Shown: positions 62,507-64,000 of the stretch, one piece after another
Numbering within the stretch: position 1 is the first letter of the stretch
Layout: every line of letters begins with the position of its first letter
Assembly (NCBI RefSeq): GCF_001648155.1
Contig: NZ_CP015199.1
Coordinates: 4,287,001-4,351,000 of the forward strand
DNA: 64,000 nt
Reading direction: 5' to 3'
From: Chryseobacterium glaciei
GTDB lineage: Bacteria > Bacteroidota > Bacteroidia > Flavobacteriales > Weeksellaceae
Program-made: the position numbers and the translations under genes
The notes under the pieces: model-generated
Database searches by the model: none
The model's input: the letters and a program-made list of their open reading frames with translations, nothing else
Told to the model about the DNA's origin: nothing

Positions 62507-63832
62507 TTAAATTTTCTTAATATTATTTTCGATTTTATCTAAAGCCAATTGAATTTCTTCCTTCGTCACATTTAAGTGTGGTCTGAATCGAACTGACTTA
62601 CCTCCACACGATAAGATGATTAATCCATCATTGAAAAGTTCATTAATTAAATGATTTCTTTCTTCTGACGTTGGCAAATCTATCGCACACATTAGACCTC
62701 TTCCTCTTGCATTTGAAATTTTCTCAGGATATTTTTGAGCCAGATTTTTCAATCCATCTAATAAATAATCACCAACAATTCTCGCATTTTCGACAAGGTT
62801 TTCCTGCTCGATAACTTCCATCACCAATTGGAAACGAAGCATGTCGATAAAGTTCCCTCCAAAAGTGGAGTTAATTCTTGAACTTTCTCTGAAAACGTTA
62901 TTCGGAACCTGATCAAATTTCTCTTTATTCGCCAAAACTCCACAAACCTGCGCTTTTTTACCGAAAGAAATAATATCCGGCTTTGCCGTAAAATGTTGGA
63001 AAGCCCACATTTTTCCTGTCATTGCGATACCTGTCTGAACTTCATCGTAAATCAACAGAATTTCGTTTTGATCACAGATTTTTCTTAAACCTGATAAAAA
63101 TTCATCTCTGAAATGGTTGTCACCACCTTCAGCCTGAATCGGCTCAATGATGATACACGCAACTTTATCAGGATGCATTAAAATTGCTTCCTCGATATTT
63201 AATAAAGCCAATCTTTCGTTCTTTATCGTTTCTTCTAAATTTTCCTCAGTAATTGGGAAACTTAGTTTTGGATTCAAGATTCTTGGCCAATCAAACATTG
63301 GGAAATACTGATATTTTCTTGGGTCAGAAGTATTGGTTAAACTCAATGTATAACCGCTTCTTCCGTGAAATGCCTGTTTGAAATGGATACAAATTCCGGC
63401 TTCCGTTTGAAGTCCTTTTTCAAAATTCTTGAGGGTTTTCCAGTCGAAACATGCTTTCATTGCATTTTCAACGCCTAAAGTTCCGCCTTCAATGAAGAAA
63501 GCATATTGTAGTTCTTCAGGAATTACCACTCTTTCGAAAACTTCTAAAAAGTGAGCGTATTCCTCAGAATAAACGTCTGCTAAAGTAGGTTTGTTTACAG
63601 CCATTTTCCCTAACCAAGCCGATCTTTCAAGAAGGTAAGGGTGATTGTAACCGATGGAAGCCGATGCAAACATCGAAAACATATCTAAATATTCTCTGTC
63701 TGAAAGCTTGTCATATAGCCATGATCCGTGAGATCTTTCGATATCCATCACGAAATCAAAACCGTCTGCCAAAACGTGCTTTCCTACTGTTTCTTTTACT
63801 TTATTTGCCTGTATATCTAATGTGTGTTCCAT
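62507..63832 (-). CDS. lat: L-lysine 6-transaminase
   Basis: A 441-residue class III PLP aminotransferase. Distinctive points are FASASIGYNHPYL, FIEGGTLGVENAMKACFDWK, FHGRSGYTLSLTNT, DEVQTGIAMTGKMWAFQHF and the Schiff-base Lys in ISFGKKAQVCG. The SGGTLGVENA- and KKAQVCG-type wording is specific to lysine 6-aminotransferases, separate from ornithine/GABA enzymes. It turns L-lysine and 2-oxoglutarate into aminoadipate semialdehyde and glutamate. The gene upstream is an ALDH7-type dehydrogenase, the next step. Confidence 0.93.
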   Translation of the reverse strand: MEHTLDIQANKVKETVGKHVLADGFDFVMDIERSHGSWLYDKLSDREYLDMFSMFASASIGYNHPYLLERSAWLGKMAVNKPTLADVYSEEYAHFLEVFERVVIPEELQYAFFIEGGTLGVENAMKACFDWKTLKNFEKGLQTEAGICIHFKQAFHGRSGYTLSLTNTSDPRKYQYFPMFDWPRILNPKLSFPITEENLEETIKNERLALLNIEEAILMHPDKVACIIIEPIQAEGGDNHFRDEFLSGLRKICDQNEILLIYDEVQTGIAMTGKMWAFQHFTAKPDIISFGKKAQVCGVLANKEKFDQVPNNVFRESSRINSTFGGNFIDMLRFQLVMEVIEQENLVENARIVGDYLLDGLKNLAQKYPEKISNARGRGLMCAIDLPTSEERNHLINELFNDGLIILSCGGKSVRFRPHLNVTKEEIQLALDKIENNIKKI

Positions 63833-63946
63833 ATTTTTGTGTGAATTGAAAAGTTTTAATTCAAAGATTAAAGAAATTAAAAATCAGACAATTCCAATCG
63901 TATATTCCTTAATCTTTGAATGATTTATTTGATTTAAAGCTTTAGT

Positions 63947-64000
63947 TTACAAGTCGAATTTAATACCTTGTGCTAAAGGAAGTTCTGCTGTGTAATTTAT
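63947..64000 (-). CDS. Aldehyde dehydrogenase, ALDH7/antiquitin type (C-terminal end only)
   Basis: Only the last 17 codons are inside the window: INYTAELPLAQGIKFDL, then TAA. This ending (INY...LPLAQGIKF) is the conserved C-terminus of the antiquitin family, which oxidises alpha-aminoadipate semialdehyde to alpha-aminoadipate. Next to lysine 6-transaminase this makes a lysine degradation pair. The match rests on 17 residues but is very characteristic. Confidence 0.75.
   Translation of the reverse strand: MNYTAELPLAQGIKFDL

Overview
The window reads as ordinary chromosome of a flavobacterium close to Chryseobacterium (Bacteroidota, Weeksellaceae). The evidence is low G+C, TonB-dependent receptors, secreted enzymes with type IX secretion tails, few Shine-Dalgarno sequences, many promoters of the Bacteroidota form TTTG-N17-20-TAnnTTTG, a combined hisGDCBHAFI(E) operon, and L-lysine 6-transaminase beside an antiquitin-type dehydrogenase. 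No phage, CRISPR array, rRNA or intact insertion sequence is seen. There is one tRNA (Ala, GGC) and one decayed IS3-type transposase fragment.

Layout. 0.1-3.2 kb: HxlR regulator, MFS exporter and an atypical SDR. 3.2-13.8 kb: a minus-strand glycoside-use locus (TonB receptor, GH3, alpha/beta hydrolase, nucleoside hydrolase, GH3) divergent from a Nudix-domain regulator; it lacks SusD. 14-17.4 kb: an AraC regulator with an acetyltransferase, a secreted hydrolase and a CAT-like enzyme, apparently tied together by a 31-bp repeated operator. 17.5-20.7 kb: aldo/keto reductase and NAD(P)-binding protein divergent from a second AraC regulator. 20.9-26.2 kb: membrane-bound AraC-type regulator, TonB receptor and secreted PI-PLC. 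26.4-31.9 kb: metallo-hydrolase, HTH protein, PPC/DUF296 protein, MazG-like, thioredoxin-like and DUF4230 proteins, M19 dipeptidase. 32-35.4 kb: thrS-infC-rpmI-rplT. 35.5-38 kb: tandem pair of secreted M28 peptidases. 38-45.4 kb: small disordered protein and the complete his operon with a His-rich leader peptide and attenuator. 45.5-50.3 kb: surface-glycan genes and dapD. 50.4-54.4 kb: DUF2255, solo LytTR, NlpC/P60, lipoprotein, tRNA-Ala, MarR-GNAT pair. 54.6-60.9 kb: regulator plus tripartite RND efflux pump. 61-64 kb: GNAT, DUF2007, lysine 6-transaminase and the C-terminal end of an ALDH7-type dehydrogenase.

The most interesting material is regulatory. It includes a histidine attenuator coding HHYHHH, a probable AUA start for infC, AraC-type direct-repeat operators, palindromes placed between -33 and -7 elements of the MarR, GbsR-like and PPC-protein promoters, and a promoter whose -33 box lies in the loop of the upstream terminator and was duplicated with its gene. 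Several intergenic spaces carry members of two long palindromic repeat families and heptanucleotide TTAGGRR arrays. All of this comes from reading the sequence; no database search was run.
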